Origin: JAFAGO01 sp031987605
Lineage (GTDB): Bacteria; Bacteroidota; Bacteroidia; Flavobacteriales; Weeksellaceae
Reading direction: 5' to 3'
NCBI GenBank assembly: GCA_031987605.1
Contig: DALZZF010000001.1
Span: 572,344-636,343, forward strand
Length of the DNA stretch: 64,000 bases
The translations under genes were made by a program, and so were the position numbers. Positions 1 to 9,216 of the stretch are shown here, piece by piece. Within the stretch, counting starts at the first letter, position 1. Every line of letters begins with the position of its first letter. The notes below the pieces were generated by a model. It did no database searches. It had not been told where the DNA came from and saw only the letters and a list, made by a program, of their open reading frames with translations.

Positions 1-2438
1 AAGTTCTGAAATTTGGAGGTTCCTCAGTTGCCAATGCAGAAAATATCGAATTGGTTTGCGGAATTGTCCGTCAGGAAGCAGAAAAAAATAAAATAGCAGT
101 CGTGGTTTCTGCATTTTCGGGCGTTACCGATTTGCTCATTAAATCAGCAGAAACCGCTTCTCAAAATAATGAAGAATACCTTGAAATCCTTAAAAGTCTT
201 GAAGCCAAACATATAGAAGCGGTACAGCAGTTATTTCCGATTGCGGAACAGAGTTCATGGCTGAGTTTTGTAAAAAAGCAGTTCAATGATCTGGAAGATA
301 TCTGCAACGGAATTTTTGTTCTGGGAGAGTTTACCGGGAAAATCCGGGACAGAATTACAGGTTACGGAGAATGGATGTCTTCCCGAATTATTGCCGCAAA
401 ATTGCAATCCGAAGGTTTGGATGCAGTTTGGTTCAATGCTCCGGAATATATCAAAACCGACAGCCATTTTACCCATGCAAAAGTAGATTTCAAAACGACG
501 GATAAAAATTTGCAGAACTATTTTGCGGAAAATCGGCACCAGATTGTCATGGTTCCCGGCTTTATCGCCAGTGATGAAGATGGAACGCCAACCACTTTGG
601 GAAGGGGAGGTTCCGATTATACGGCATCCATCATCGCTGCTGCCATCAACGCCGATGAACTCCAGATCTGGACCGATGTTAGCGGAATGATGACTTCCGA
701 TCCACGACTTGTTTCCAATGCAAAAGTAATTCCGCAGATTTCATATCAGGAAGCGATGGAACTTTCGCATTTCGGGGCAAAAGTGATTTATCCGCCTACC
801 ATTTCCCCGGTAAAAAATAAAGGCATCAATCTCTGGATTAAAAATACATTCAGACCGGAAGATTCCGGAACTTTGGTGACCAATAATCTGGAATGGGACG
901 ACAGTCAGGTCGCGGTAGGAATTTCCAATATGTCCAAAATTGCACTTTTGACTTTGGAAGGAAGCGGAATGGTGGGAATTCCCGGTGTTTCGGCAAAACT
1001 TTTTAAATGTTTGAGTGATGAGCAGATCAATGTAATCCTGATTACCCAAAGTTCTTCGGAGCATTCCATCACGATTGCCATTAACGAAAATGAAGCGCAT
1101 CATGCAGAATTATCTGTAAACGGCGCATTTGCCGATGATATCTATCTCAAAAGAATTGATCCGCTGAAATTAGAAACCGGACTTTCCATCATTGCATTAG
1201 TCGGTGAAAATATGAAAAACCGAAGCGGGGTAAGTGGAAAACTCTTCAGTTCGTTGGGGCATAACGGTGTCAACATTCGGGCAATTGCACAAGGTTCTTC
1301 CGAGAAAAACATTAGTGCCGTAATCGCTGAAAAAGATGTTCGGAAAGCCGTAAATGTTTTACATGAAGAGTTTTTTGAATCCGAAATCAAGCATTTGCAT
1401 CTCTATATTTGCGGAGTCGGAAATGTGGGTTCAAAACTGATTCAACAGATATATTCCCAAAATGATTATCTCAAAGAAAATCTCAGAATGAATCTTCGGC
1501 TTTCAGGAGCTTCCAACAGCCGGAAAATGACTTTTGAAAACCGTGGAATTGAAGAATCGAATCTTTTGAATTCATTAGAAAACGGACTTGATTCCACACC
1601 TGAAAAATTAGCTCAGGAAATTATCGAGCGAAATCTGCGAAATTCTATTTTTGTGGATGTCACCGCAAACGATAAAGTCGTGGAAATCTACGAAACCCTT
1701 CTGAAAAAGAGCGTTAGCATTGTTGCCTGCAATAAGATTGCGGCTGCATCCAGCTATGAAAACTATCTGAAACTGAAAAATCTTGCCAAAAACCACAATT
1801 GCAAATTCTTCTTTGAAACCAATGTTGGTGCCGGTTTGCCGATTATCGGAACCATTAACGATCTGATTAAAACGGGAGACAAAATCACTTCTATTCAGGC
1901 GGTTTTAAGCGGAACTTTAAATTTTGTTTTTAATAATTACAACGGAACAAGAAGTTTTTCCGAAGTGGTAAAACAGGCACAGGACGAAGGCTATACTGAA
2001 CCGGATCCGCGCCTGGACCTGGCAGGAACCGATGTGGCACGTAAAATTTTAATTCTTGCCCGTGAAGCCGGATATCAACTGGAATTCAACGAAATTGAAA
2101 ATGTGGGTTTCCTTCCGGAAGAATGTATGCAGGGAAGTGTAGCCGATTTTTATCAAAGTCTGACTACCTTTGAAGATCACTTCAAAAAATTGTATGATAA
2201 GGCAAAATCTGAAGGCAAAATTCTGAAGTATGTGGCAGAATTTAAAGACGGAAAAGCAAAAGTCGGTTTGCAGCAGATTGCGCCGGAAAGCGATTTGTAT
2301 CACCTTTACGGAAAAGATAATATTGCCATTTTCAAAACTTTGCGCTATTCCGAACAGCCATTGGTCGTAAAAGGTGCAGGAGCCGGAGCAGAGGTAACCG
2401 CAAGTGGCGTATTTGCAGATATTATGAGAACCGTTTAA
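1..2438 (+). CDS. thrA: bifunctional aspartate kinase / homoserine dehydrogenase I, 5' partial
   Basis: Catalyses the first and third steps of the aspartate-to-threonine pathway: phosphorylation of aspartate and NAD(P)H reduction of aspartate semialdehyde to homoserine. The reading frame is open to the left edge (codons start at base 3) and already reads KFGGSSVANAEN, the kinase N-terminal motif, so only a few residues are missing and the internal TTG at 51 is not the start. The order is the amino acid kinase domain (GRGGSDYTAS, DPR), two ACT-type regulatory segments around residues 310-460, then the homoserine dehydrogenase NAD-binding and catalytic part (ICGVGNVGSKL, SGTLNFVF, EPDPRLDLAGTDVARK). 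The length of about 812 residues is normal for the fused ThrA family. It heads a thrA-thrB-thrC operon; any leader or attenuator lies outside the window. Confidence 0.97.
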   Translation, partial: VLKFGGSSVANAENIELVCGIVRQEAEKNKIAVVVSAFSGVTDLLIKSAETASQNNEEYLEILKSLEAKHIEAVQQLFPIAEQSSWLSFVKKQFNDLEDICNGIFVLGEFTGKIRDRITGYGEWMSSRIIAAKLQSEGLDAVWFNAPEYIKTDSHFTHAKVDFKTTDKNLQNYFAENRHQIVMVPGFIASDEDGTPTTLGRGGSDYTASIIAAAINADELQIWTDVSGMMTSDPRLVSNAKVIPQISYQEAMELSHFGAKVIYPPTISPVKNKGINLWIKNTFRPEDSGTLVTNNLEWDDSQVAVGISNMSKIALLTLEGSGMVGIPGVSAKLFKCLSDEQINVILITQSSSEHSITIAINENEAHHAELSVNGAFADDIYLKRIDPLKLETGLSIIALVGENMKNRSGVSGKLFSSLGHNGVNIRAIAQGSSEKNISAVIAEKDVRKAVNVLHEEFFESEIKHLHLYICGVGNVGSKLIQQIYSQNDYLKENLRMNLRLSGASNSRKMTFENRGIEESNLLNSLENGLDSTPEKLAQEIIERNLRNSIFVDVTANDKVVEIYETLLKKSVSIVACNKIAAASSYENYLKLKNLAKNHNCKFFFETNVGAGLPIIGTINDLIKTGDKITSIQAVLSGTLNFVFNNYNGTRSFSEVVKQAQDEGYTEPDPRLDLAGTDVARKILILAREAGYQLEFNEIENVGFLPEECMQGSVADFYQSLTTFEDHFKKLYDKAKSEGKILKYVAEFKDGKAKVGLQQIAPESDLYHLYGKDNIAIFKTLRYSEQPLVVKGAGAGAEVTASGVFADIMRTV

Positions 2439-2471
2439 TGTTGGAAGTCAACTTTACAAGAATAAAAATAA

Positions 2472-3392
2472 ATGAAAAAATTAAAAATAGAAGTTCCGGC
2501 AACGGTCGCCAATTTGGTTTGCGGTTTTGATATTCTCGGAATGGCGGTAAATGAACCGTTTGATGAAATGGAATTTTCGCTTTCCGAACAACCGGGAATC
2601 AGGATTACGCATTCCGACGGTTTTGGTTTGCCCGAAGAAGCCGACAAAAATGTCGCAGGAGTCGTTATTCTAAAAATTCTGCAACATTTGCAAATCGAAC
2701 ATCAGGGCGTGGAAGTGAAAATTCACAAACACATCAAACCCGGAAGCGGATTGGGTTCCAGTGCGGCAAGTGTAGCAGGAGCTGCTTTCGGAATGAATGA
2801 AATTCTGGGAAAACCTTTTTCTGAAAAAGAAATGATTCATTTTGCAATGTTTGGTGAAGAACTGGCTTCCGGAGTGCGTCATGCCGATAATATTGCGCCG
2901 TGCATTTATGGCGGAATTGCGTTGGTAAAATCCTCAAATCCGATTGATATTATTCCGTTAAGTTCACCGAAACTCTTTGTTACCGCCGTTCATCCACAGG
3001 TTGAAGTAAAAACTTCCGATGCGCGGCAAATCCTCAAAAAAAGTATTCAATTGAAAGATGCAGTGGTACAATGGGGAAATATCGCAGGTCTAGTTACCGG
3101 AATTTTAAAAAATGATTTTGCATTAATTGGCAGAAGTTTAAACGATGTTATTGTAGAACCGGTACGCAGCATTTTGATTCCGAAATTTGATGAGGTGAAA
3201 ACCGGAAGTATGAAACTTGGTGCTTTGGGAGGCGGGATTTCAGGATCGGGACCCTCCATTTTCATGCTGAGTGAAACGGAAGAAACCGCCCAAAAAGTTG
3301 CCGAACACATGAAATCGGTTTTCCACAGTATTGATATTGAAAATTTTGTGTACGTTTCCACCATCAATGATGCCGGAATAAAAATAGTCTGA
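2472..3392 (+). CDS. thrB: homoserine kinase
   Basis: GHMP-family kinase that phosphorylates L-homoserine with ATP, the fourth step to threonine; cytosolic. The ATP-binding signature PGSGLGSSAASVAGA lies near residue 92. The N-terminal substrate region KIEVPATVANLVCGFDILG and the C-terminal glycine-rich GALGGGISGSGPSIF are both present. At 306 residues it is the usual family length. It starts 33 nt after thrA stops and lies 17 nt before thrC, so the three genes are very likely cotranscribed. Confidence 0.97.
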   Translation: MKKLKIEVPATVANLVCGFDILGMAVNEPFDEMEFSLSEQPGIRITHSDGFGLPEEADKNVAGVVILKILQHLQIEHQGVEVKIHKHIKPGSGLGSSAASVAGAAFGMNEILGKPFSEKEMIHFAMFGEELASGVRHADNIAPCIYGGIALVKSSNPIDIIPLSSPKLFVTAVHPQVEVKTSDARQILKKSIQLKDAVVQWGNIAGLVTGILKNDFALIGRSLNDVIVEPVRSILIPKFDEVKTGSMKLGALGGGISGSGPSIFMLSETEETAQKVAEHMKSVFHSIDIENFVYVSTINDAGIKIV

Positions 3393-3409
3393 ATTTAAAT
3401 GCAAAAAAA

Positions 3410-4711
3410 ATGAAATTTTACAACCTTAAACATAAAGAAGAAACCGTTTCCTTCAGGGAAGCCACCATAAAAGGACAGGGGAAAGAAAAAGGTCTGTTTT
3501 TCCCGGAATCCATCCCGCCATTTGATGAAGAATTTATTCAGAATATTGAAAAATTTCCGGATGAAGAAATTGCATTTCAAGGCATGAAAGATTTCGTAGG
3601 CGATGGAATTCCCGAAGCTGAACTGCGGAAAATCGTTTCCGAAACCATTCAGTTTGATATTCCTTTAAAATCTATAAATGAAAAAATTGCTGTTTTGGAA
3701 CTTTTTCATGGCCCAACGCTTGCTTTTAAAGATGTCGGAGCACGGTTTATGAGCCGCTGTCTTTCTTATTTTCTTAAAAATGAAAAACGAAAAGTTACCG
3801 TTCTGGTCGCTACTTCCGGAGATACCGGCGGTGCGGTTGCCAATGGTTTTTATCAGGTTCCGAATGTGGAAGTAGTCATTCTTTACCCCAAAAATCGGGT
3901 AAGTCCTGTTCAGGAAAAACAACTGACGGCTTTGGGTTCCAATATTACCGCGCTGGAAATCAACGGCAGTTTTGATGACTGTCAGCGTTTGGTAAAACAG
4001 GCTTTTTCGGATGAAGAAATTCATGAAAAACTGCTTCTCACCTCCGCCAATTCCATTAATGTGGCACGTTGGCTTCCACAACAGATTTATTATCTTCTGG
4101 CCTATAAACAATGGAAACAAAAATATTCTGAAAAGCCCGTGATTTGCGTTCCCAGCGGGAATTTCGGAAACATCTGTGCCGGAATTCTTGCCTATTTTCG
4201 TGGACTTCCGGTAGCGCATTTTGTGGCAGCTTGCAATGTGAATGATGTGGTTCCCGAATATTTAAAAACAGAGATTTTAAAACCTAAAGAAACCGTAGCC
4301 ACACTTTCTAACGCAATGGATGTGGGCGATCCGAGTAATTTTGTAAGAATTTTGGAATTGTTTCATCAAGAATTTGGAACCTTGAGCGAAATGATTTCAG
4401 GAGCAACAATTACCGATGAACAAACAGTTGAAACCATCACCGAAGTTTATAAAAAATTCAATTATGTTCTTGAACCGCACGGCGCAGTTGCATATTTGGG
4501 ATTGCAAAATTATTTGGAAAATCATCCTGAACAAAAAGGATTTATTCTGGAAACCGCACATCCCGTGAAATTTCCCGATGCGGTGGAAAAAGCGACTGGT
4601 AAAGCCGTTGAACTTCCTTCCGAACTGCATCAACTCATGCAGCAGGAAAAAAAATCAATAGAAATCGCTCCGGAATTTTTAGATTTGAAAACATTTTTAC
4701 TTCAAAATTAA
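3410..4711 (+). CDS. thrC: threonine synthase
   Basis: PLP-dependent fold-type II enzyme that converts O-phosphohomoserine to threonine, the last step of the pathway. The PLP lysine lies in the motif HGPTLAFKDVGARF near residue 107, followed by the phosphate-binding VATSGDTGGAVANGF. The N-terminal segment MKFYNLKHKEETVSFREA is typical of the longer bacterial ThrC subtype. It has 433 residues and is full length. It is the third gene of the thr operon, and folB follows after 6 nt. Confidence 0.97.
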   Translation: MKFYNLKHKEETVSFREATIKGQGKEKGLFFPESIPPFDEEFIQNIEKFPDEEIAFQGMKDFVGDGIPEAELRKIVSETIQFDIPLKSINEKIAVLELFHGPTLAFKDVGARFMSRCLSYFLKNEKRKVTVLVATSGDTGGAVANGFYQVPNVEVVILYPKNRVSPVQEKQLTALGSNITALEINGSFDDCQRLVKQAFSDEEIHEKLLLTSANSINVARWLPQQIYYLLAYKQWKQKYSEKPVICVPSGNFGNICAGILAYFRGLPVAHFVAACNVNDVVPEYLKTEILKPKETVATLSNAMDVGDPSNFVRILELFHQEFGTLSEMISGATITDEQTVETITEVYKKFNYVLEPHGAVAYLGLQNYLENHPEQKGFILETAHPVKFPDAVEKATGKAVELPSELHQLMQQEKKSIEIAPEFLDLKTFLLQN

Positions 4712-4717
4712 ATCAAG

Positions 4718-5089
4718 ATGATTTCAAAAATTTTGCTTGAAGGCGTTAAAATTTATGCTTTTCACGGCGCAATTCCGGAAGAAAATGTGGTGGGAACATA
4801 TTTTATCACCGATTTGGAAGTGCATGCCGACATTTGGAAATCAACCGAAACCGATGAATTGGGCGATACCATAAGTTATGCCGATTTAAATGAAATTATT
4901 CATGATGAAATGGAAGTTCCTTCCAAACTGATTGAGCATGTTGCCGGACGAATTTTGAATTCCATTCATCAGAAATTTCCGGAAATTTTTTTCGCGAAAA
5001 TCAAAATCAGCAAAACCAGTCCACCGATGAAAGGCGAACTGAAATGCGCGGCCGTAGAATTTGAAAAATCCTACCGCTCATCATACTAA
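4718..5089 (+). CDS. folB: dihydroneopterin aldolase
   Basis: Small tetrahydrofolate-pathway enzyme that cleaves dihydroneopterin to 6-hydroxymethyl-dihydropterin and glycolaldehyde. At 123 residues it matches FolB length. Recognisable features are the N-terminal GVKIYAFHGAIPEEN, the central DTISYADLNEI with the conserved Tyr-Ala-Asp turn, and the C-terminal KIKISKTSPPMKG. It follows thrC by only 6 nt and may be cotranscribed with the threonine genes. The next pathway enzyme, FolK, is encoded far away at about 24.1 kb. Confidence 0.93.
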   Translation: MISKILLEGVKIYAFHGAIPEENVVGTYFITDLEVHADIWKSTETDELGDTISYADLNEIIHDEMEVPSKLIEHVAGRILNSIHQKFPEIFFAKIKISKTSPPMKGELKCAAVEFEKSYRSSY

Positions 5090-5107
5090 TTTTTTGTTTT
5101 TAAAGTT

Positions 5108-6484
5108 TTGAGAGAAATATTCACCGTGAAATTATTCCAGTTTTTAGTCCTGATATTCGGCGCAGGATTGTTTGCCCAAAACAGCCTTAATCAATATACT
5201 TTTCCGCAGATCAAATCTTCTATAACGATGCCGGTTCGCATTCCGCTTTCAGAAATCAGTAATATGGTGAATGGATCAGTCGGAAACCTTATCTATCAGG
5301 ATGATTCCTATACCGATAATGATAACGACCAGTTTCGGATTAAAGTCTGGAAAACTGCTCCTATCAAACTTTCAGGAGGTAGAAATCAGAATGTGGTTAT
5401 CGAAGTTCCTTTGAAAATTTGGGCGGAAAAAGGAGTGGGAACATTAGGCGTTTATACCTATCAGAACACCACATTTGAAACCGTAATGTATTTCAGCAGC
5501 TCGATTATTTTCAATAATAACTGGACCGTTAGTACGAAAACCACTCCTGTCGGATTCAAATGGGTATCCAAACCTGTGCTGGATTATGGAAGAATTAAAA
5601 TTCCCATTACGCCGATTGTAGAAAAAAACTTGAAAGAACAGCAGACAGAATTTTGTAAGACCATCGACAAACAAATGGGAACGCAGCTGAATTTTCAGAA
5701 ATATGCAATCATGGCCTGGAATCTTTTTTCGCAACCGTTTAGTGTTTCTGAAGAGTACAACACATGGCTGAAGATTACACCGGTTTCTGTAAATGTAACT
5801 CCGCTAATTTTTTATGCCGATGCCATCGATGCTAATATTGGAATTGATACCTATTCCGAAACTTTTACCGGTTCAAAACCCATTTCAACACCTGAAATAA
5901 AAACGATTGCCAATTTTAATTGTGTGCAGACTTTGCCACCAGCATTTAAACTGCAAACCACTTCCAATGTCCCTTTTACAGAAGCTACAACGATTGCAAA
6001 AAATATGTTTCTGAATAAGGAATTTGATTTTAGAGAAGGCAAATCTAAAATTAAAATTACCAATATTAAAGTCTACCGCGATGAAAACCGTGTAATGATC
6101 GAAGCCCAAACTGAGGGAGCGGTACAGGGAACGGCATTTATTTCCGGAGTTCCGGTTTATGATGAGGTCAAGCGGAAAATTGTTCTGCACGACACAAGAT
6201 TTAACCTCAAAACGAAAAATGTTTTACAGAAAACAGCGGTGTTTTTCTTTAAAGGTAAAATCATCCGAATGATTGAAGATGAATATGGCATTCCAACACA
6301 GGAAATGGAAGATTCCGCCAAGAAAAGTATTGAAGAATCCTTTAATAAAGGTTATTACAAAGGATTGAACATTTCCGGAAAAGTATACTCTTTGAAACCT
6401 GGCCAGATCCTGATTTCGGATACGGGTTTAACGGCTGTAATTGATACTCAGGCAAGTTTACGCCTGTTGGTGAAAGGTCTTTAG
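5108..6484 (+). CDS. DUF4403 family secreted/periplasmic protein
   Basis: Protein of about 458 residues with an N-terminal hydrophobic signal segment (KLFQFLVLIFGAGLFAQ, Ala-rich end), so it is probably exported. The rest is beta-rich and matches my recollection of the DUF4403 family, which consists of long paired lipid-binding-like domains of unknown role common in Bacteroidetes. Typical is the late segment KNVLQKTAVFFFKGKI followed by an amphipathic helix and a final LLVKGL strand. The start is uncertain: the frame opens with TTG at 5108, and GTG at 5126 would give a shorter, cleaner signal peptide. It lies 18 nt after folB. The function is unknown. Confidence 0.75.
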   Translation: MREIFTVKLFQFLVLIFGAGLFAQNSLNQYTFPQIKSSITMPVRIPLSEISNMVNGSVGNLIYQDDSYTDNDNDQFRIKVWKTAPIKLSGGRNQNVVIEVPLKIWAEKGVGTLGVYTYQNTTFETVMYFSSSIIFNNNWTVSTKTTPVGFKWVSKPVLDYGRIKIPITPIVEKNLKEQQTEFCKTIDKQMGTQLNFQKYAIMAWNLFSQPFSVSEEYNTWLKITPVSVNVTPLIFYADAIDANIGIDTYSETFTGSKPISTPEIKTIANFNCVQTLPPAFKLQTTSNVPFTEATTIAKNMFLNKEFDFREGKSKIKITNIKVYRDENRVMIEAQTEGAVQGTAFISGVPVYDEVKRKIVLHDTRFNLKTKNVLQKTAVFFFKGKIIRMIEDEYGIPTQEMEDSAKKSIEESFNKGYYKGLNISGKVYSLKPGQILISDTGLTAVIDTQASLRLLVKGL

Positions 6485-6546
6485 AGAATGTGATAAGTTT
6501 GTGAGATAAACATATCGCAGGATTGTAAAATTATAGGATTTATCAT

Positions 6547-6576
6547 TTTGGAAATTCTAAAAATTTTCTATATTTG
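6547..6576 (+). promoter_or_regulatory. Bacteroidetes-type promoter of tRNA-Cys
   Basis: TTTG (6547-6550), an 18-nt spacer, then TATATTTG (6569-6576). This fits the -33/-7 consensus of Bacteroidetes sigma-ABfr, and the predicted start is only about 8-10 nt before the mature tRNA 5' end. Confidence 0.75.
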
Positions 6577-6591
6577 CAAACCAAAGAAAAT

Positions 6592-6662
6592 GGTACTTTG
6601 GCCGAGTGGCTAGGCAGTGGTCTGCAACACCATTTACAGCGGTTCGAATCCGCTAGGTACCT
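6592..6662 (+). tRNA. tRNA-Cys (anticodon GCA)
   Basis: A 71-nt cloverleaf can be folded by eye. The acceptor GGTACTT pairs with AGGTACC (one G-U). The D arm is GCC...GGC, and the anticodon stem GTGGT/ACCAT encloses loop CTGCAAC with anticodon GCA. The T arm is AGCGG-TTCGAAT-CCGCT, and the discriminator base is U at 6662. GCA together with U73 is the identity set for cysteine tRNA. No CCA is encoded; it would be added after transcription. Its own promoter and terminator flank it, so it is a stand-alone unit. Confidence 0.96.
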
Positions 6663-6669
6663 CATAACA

Positions 6670-6710
6670 AAACCCTAATTCATTTATTTACAATGTTTTA
6701 GGGTTTTTTT
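6670..6710 (+). terminator. intrinsic terminator after tRNA-Cys
   Basis: AAACCCTAA (6670-6678) pairs with TTAGGGTTT (6698-6706) around a 19-nt loop and runs into a T tract. From here to 6872 I see no gene, only AT-rich DNA. Confidence 0.75.
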
Positions 6711-6872
6711 GTTGATTAATATGGAGATAATAGGGGTGACAGCTTTATTTTATCTCTTTTTTAGTGTTTCTTTTGATGGATTTATTTTATTAAATATCGA
6801 TGCAATCTTATTACAACGGGTTTAAAGCAAAGCCTCTATAAGAAAAGTATTGAAAGACTGAAACCCGAAAAA

Positions 6873-6902
6873 TTGAACAATCCATTTTATTCAATATATT
6901 TG
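6873..6902 (+). promoter_or_regulatory. promoter of DUF4290-murA, near-leaderless
   Basis: TTG (6873-6875), 19-nt spacer, TATATTTG (6895-6902). The ATG of the DUF4290 gene begins 6 nt after the last G of the -7 box, so the transcript would begin at or next to the start codon. Confidence 0.7.
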
Positions 6903-6907
6903 CACTT

Positions 6908-7543
6908 ATGGAATACAATACAGAAAGAACTCATCTCAATATGCCGGAATACGGCCGTATAATACAAAACCTTGTAGAACGCTGCAAAATCGTTCCCGAC
7001 AGGGAAAAGCGCAATGAAATGGCAGTGGCTATTGTTGATTTTATGGGGCAGCGGAATCCGCAACTTCGGGATGAGGAAAATTATAAACATAAACTTTGGG
7101 ATCACCTTTATATTTTGGCAGATTATGATTTGGATGTGGATGCGCCGTACCCGATTGTTTCTAGAGAAGAGCTGGCAACCAGACCAAAGAAAATGGAATA
7201 TCCAAAACTTCAGGGAGATTTTAAATTTTATGGGAAAAGCATTCTTCAATTGATTGAAAAAGCCATCGAACTAGATGAAGGCGATGAAAAAGAGGCTCTG
7301 ATTGAAGTCATCGCCAACAACATGAAAAAATCCTACAATGTTTACAATAAAGAACATGTAACCGATGATGTTATATTCCGTCATTTAAAAGAACTTTCTG
7401 CAAACCGTCTGGATCTAACCGGAATTGATTCTCTTGAAAAAAGTAAAATCTACCACTCCCACAATAACCGGAACAATAAAAATCAGAAAAACCACAACCA
7501 CCGTAGAAACCAAAATCAGAATCAAAATAAAAAAAGAAAATAA
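6908..7543 (+). CDS. DUF4290 domain-containing protein
   Basis: A 211-residue protein of the Bacteroidetes-specific DUF4290 family, recognised from the N-terminal segments MEYNTERTHLNMPEYGR and DFMGQRNPQLRDEE and the helical, cytosolic character. No catalytic motif or membrane segment is visible. The last 35 residues are a low-complexity tail of Asn, Lys, Arg and His that may bind nucleic acid (inference only). Its stop codon overlaps the murA start (TAATG), so the two are translationally coupled. A link to peptidoglycan synthesis is suggested only by this pairing. Confidence 0.85.
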   Translation: MEYNTERTHLNMPEYGRIIQNLVERCKIVPDREKRNEMAVAIVDFMGQRNPQLRDEENYKHKLWDHLYILADYDLDVDAPYPIVSREELATRPKKMEYPKLQGDFKFYGKSILQLIEKAIELDEGDEKEALIEVIANNMKKSYNVYNKEHVTDDVIFRHLKELSANRLDLTGIDSLEKSKIYHSHNNRNNKNQKNHNHRRNQNQNQNKKRK

Positions 7544-8850
7544 TGAGCGGAACATTCCAAATCAGAGGTGGGAAGCAATTGCAAGGCGAAATTACACCTC
7601 AAGGTGCAAAAAACGAAGCCCTGCAGATTCTGTGCGCAGTTCTTTTAACTGATGAAGAAGTCCGTGTAAAAAACATTCCGGATATTCATGACGTAAATCG
7701 CTTAATCGAAATCCTCGGAGATTTCGGGGTGAAAATCACCAAAAATGCACATGGCGATTATACATTTAAAGCGGATGATGTAAATTTCGATTACATCAAA
7801 TCCAAAGATTTCAAAAAAAACGGAGCAAAACTTCGTGGCTCCATTATGCTTCTAGGCCCGATGCTGGCGCGTTTTGGTGAAGCATATATGCCAACTCCGG
7901 GAGGCGATAAAATCGGAAGGCGCCGTTTGGATACTCACTTTCAGGGTTTTGTAGAATTAGGCGCAGAATTCAGTTATGATGAAGATGAATTCTTCTATTC
8001 GCTGAAAGCCAAAGAACTTGTGGGGAAATTCATCCTTTTGGAAGAAGCTTCCGTAACCGGAACGGCCAACATTATTATGGCGGCGGTTTTGGCCAAAGGA
8101 AAAACCAGAATTTATAATGCCGCCTGCGAACCTTATCTTCAGCAACTCTGTAAAATGCTGAACAGAATGGGAGCCAATATTTCCGGAATCGGATCCAATC
8201 TGATTACCATTGAAGGTGTTTCGCATCTGCATGGAACGGAACATACCATGCTTCCGGATATGGTGGAAATCGGTTCTTGGATCGGATTGGCTGCCATGAC
8301 AAAATCCCATATCACCATCAAAAATGTACACTGGAACCAATTGGGAATTATTCCTGATACCTTCCGAAAATTGGGTATTTTGATCGATCAGTCCGGTGAT
8401 GATATGGTGATTCCGGCACAGGAAAATTATAAAATTCAGAAATTTATCGACGGATCTATTCTCACGGTTTCCGATGCACCTTGGCCGGGATTTACTCCGG
8501 ATTTGCTCTCGATCGTTTTAGTGGTTGCCACTCAGGCAAAAGGAACGGTGCTTATTCACCAGAAAATGTTTGAATCTCGTTTGTTTTTTGTAGACAAACT
8601 GATTGATATGGGCGCACAGATTATTCTTTGCGATCCGCATCGGGCGACAGTTGTAGGGCTAAATCATGAATATCCTTTACGAGGAACTACCATGACTTCA
8701 CCGGATATTCGTGCCGGAAATGCGTTGCTGATTGCGGCACTTTCTGCGGAAGGAAAATCATTAATCCACAACATTGAGCAAATCGACCGCGGTTACGAAA
8801 ATATCGACGGAAGATTAAAAGCGCTGGGAGCGGATATTGAAAGAGTATAA
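7543..8850 (+). CDS. murA: UDP-N-acetylglucosamine 1-carboxyvinyltransferase, Cys-to-Asp variant
   Basis: Transfers enolpyruvate from PEP to UDP-GlcNAc, the first committed step of peptidoglycan synthesis; cytosolic. It has 435 residues with the two-lobed EPSP-synthase-like fold, N-terminal GAKNEALQILCA (conserved Lys-Asn) and C-terminal DIRAGNALLIAALSAEG. The catalytic loop reads PTPGGDKIGRRRLD: the residue equal to Cys115 of E. coli MurA is Asp122 (GAT at 7906-7908). That substitution is known in Mycobacterium and Chlamydia and makes the enzyme insensitive to fosfomycin. It overlaps the DUF4290 gene by 1 nt and converges on the NIL-like gene with a 2-nt gap. Confidence 0.97.
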   Translation: MSGTFQIRGGKQLQGEITPQGAKNEALQILCAVLLTDEEVRVKNIPDIHDVNRLIEILGDFGVKITKNAHGDYTFKADDVNFDYIKSKDFKKNGAKLRGSIMLLGPMLARFGEAYMPTPGGDKIGRRRLDTHFQGFVELGAEFSYDEDEFFYSLKAKELVGKFILLEEASVTGTANIIMAAVLAKGKTRIYNAACEPYLQQLCKMLNRMGANISGIGSNLITIEGVSHLHGTEHTMLPDMVEIGSWIGLAAMTKSHITIKNVHWNQLGIIPDTFRKLGILIDQSGDDMVIPAQENYKIQKFIDGSILTVSDAPWPGFTPDLLSIVLVVATQAKGTVLIHQKMFESRLFFVDKLIDMGAQIILCDPHRATVVGLNHEYPLRGTTMTSPDIRAGNALLIAALSAEGKSLIHNIEQIDRGYENIDGRLKALGADIERV

Positions 8851-8852
8851 TC

Positions 8853-9155
8853 CTAAACCGCCTTGCGTTGCGGATATTCAATAAAAGTGTTCAGTACTCG
8901 TGAACGGTTCAGATAAAATTCAAGATCTTGGTGCTGGTTGAACTCCGGCTCGATTAAAAGCTGGACTTTACCAAAATTCTGCCCACTATAAAATTCAATT
9001 TCGGCATTTAAAATTCTGTACGAAATTCCAAACTTATCATAAATCGCATTCAGAAGAAATTCAAATGCGATTTTTCCGTTTAATTCAATTTCTAAAAGCA
9101 ATGTTTTCCTGTTTGCGCCGGGCAATTTTTCTGTGCTTGTGTTCTGGTGTATCAT
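8853..9155 (-). CDS. NIL-domain-like small protein
   Basis: A 100-residue protein without signal or membrane segments. The pattern LLLEIELNGKIAFEFLLN, FGISYRILNAEIEFYSG and GKVQLLIEP resembles the NIL ferredoxin-like domain found at the C terminus of the methionine ABC transporter ATPase MetN and as a stand-alone regulator. This is a family-level resemblance judged by eye. No Cys is present. It is transcribed alone, converging on murA, and carries an unusual leader (9186-9359) with a palindrome and a terminator hairpin. A role in sulfur amino acid sensing is an inference from the fold and leader only. Confidence 0.6.
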   Translation of the reverse strand: MIHQNTSTEKLPGANRKTLLLEIELNGKIAFEFLLNAIYDKFGISYRILNAEIEFYSGQNFGKVQLLIEPEFNQHQDLEFYLNRSRVLNTFIEYPQRKAV

Positions 9156-9186
9156 GATGTATAATTTTTTTCGGATTCAATAAAAT

Positions 9187-9216
9187 AAAAACAGGCTTCA
9201 CGAATGGTGAAGCCTG
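9187..9216 (-). terminator. leader terminator (attenuator candidate) upstream of the NIL-like gene
   Basis: On the minus strand CAGGCTTCAC-cattc-GTGAAGCCTG is followed directly by a T-rich run. The stem is 10 bp and perfect. On the plus strand the flank is A-rich, so termination works only in the minus direction, and the next minus-strand feature is the start codon of the NIL-like gene about 40 nt downstream. No minus-strand gene lies upstream within 3 kb, so this is a leader terminator rather than a gene-end one. Confidence 0.65.

Noticed and set aside
51..53. TTG at base 51 as the start of thrA
   Set aside because: The frame is open to the left edge and already encodes the KFGGSSV motif, so the gene simply begins outside the window.
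741..1103. Long antisense ORFs inside thrA and other genes
   Set aside because: They are reverse-frame shadows of strongly supported genes, with no independent signals.
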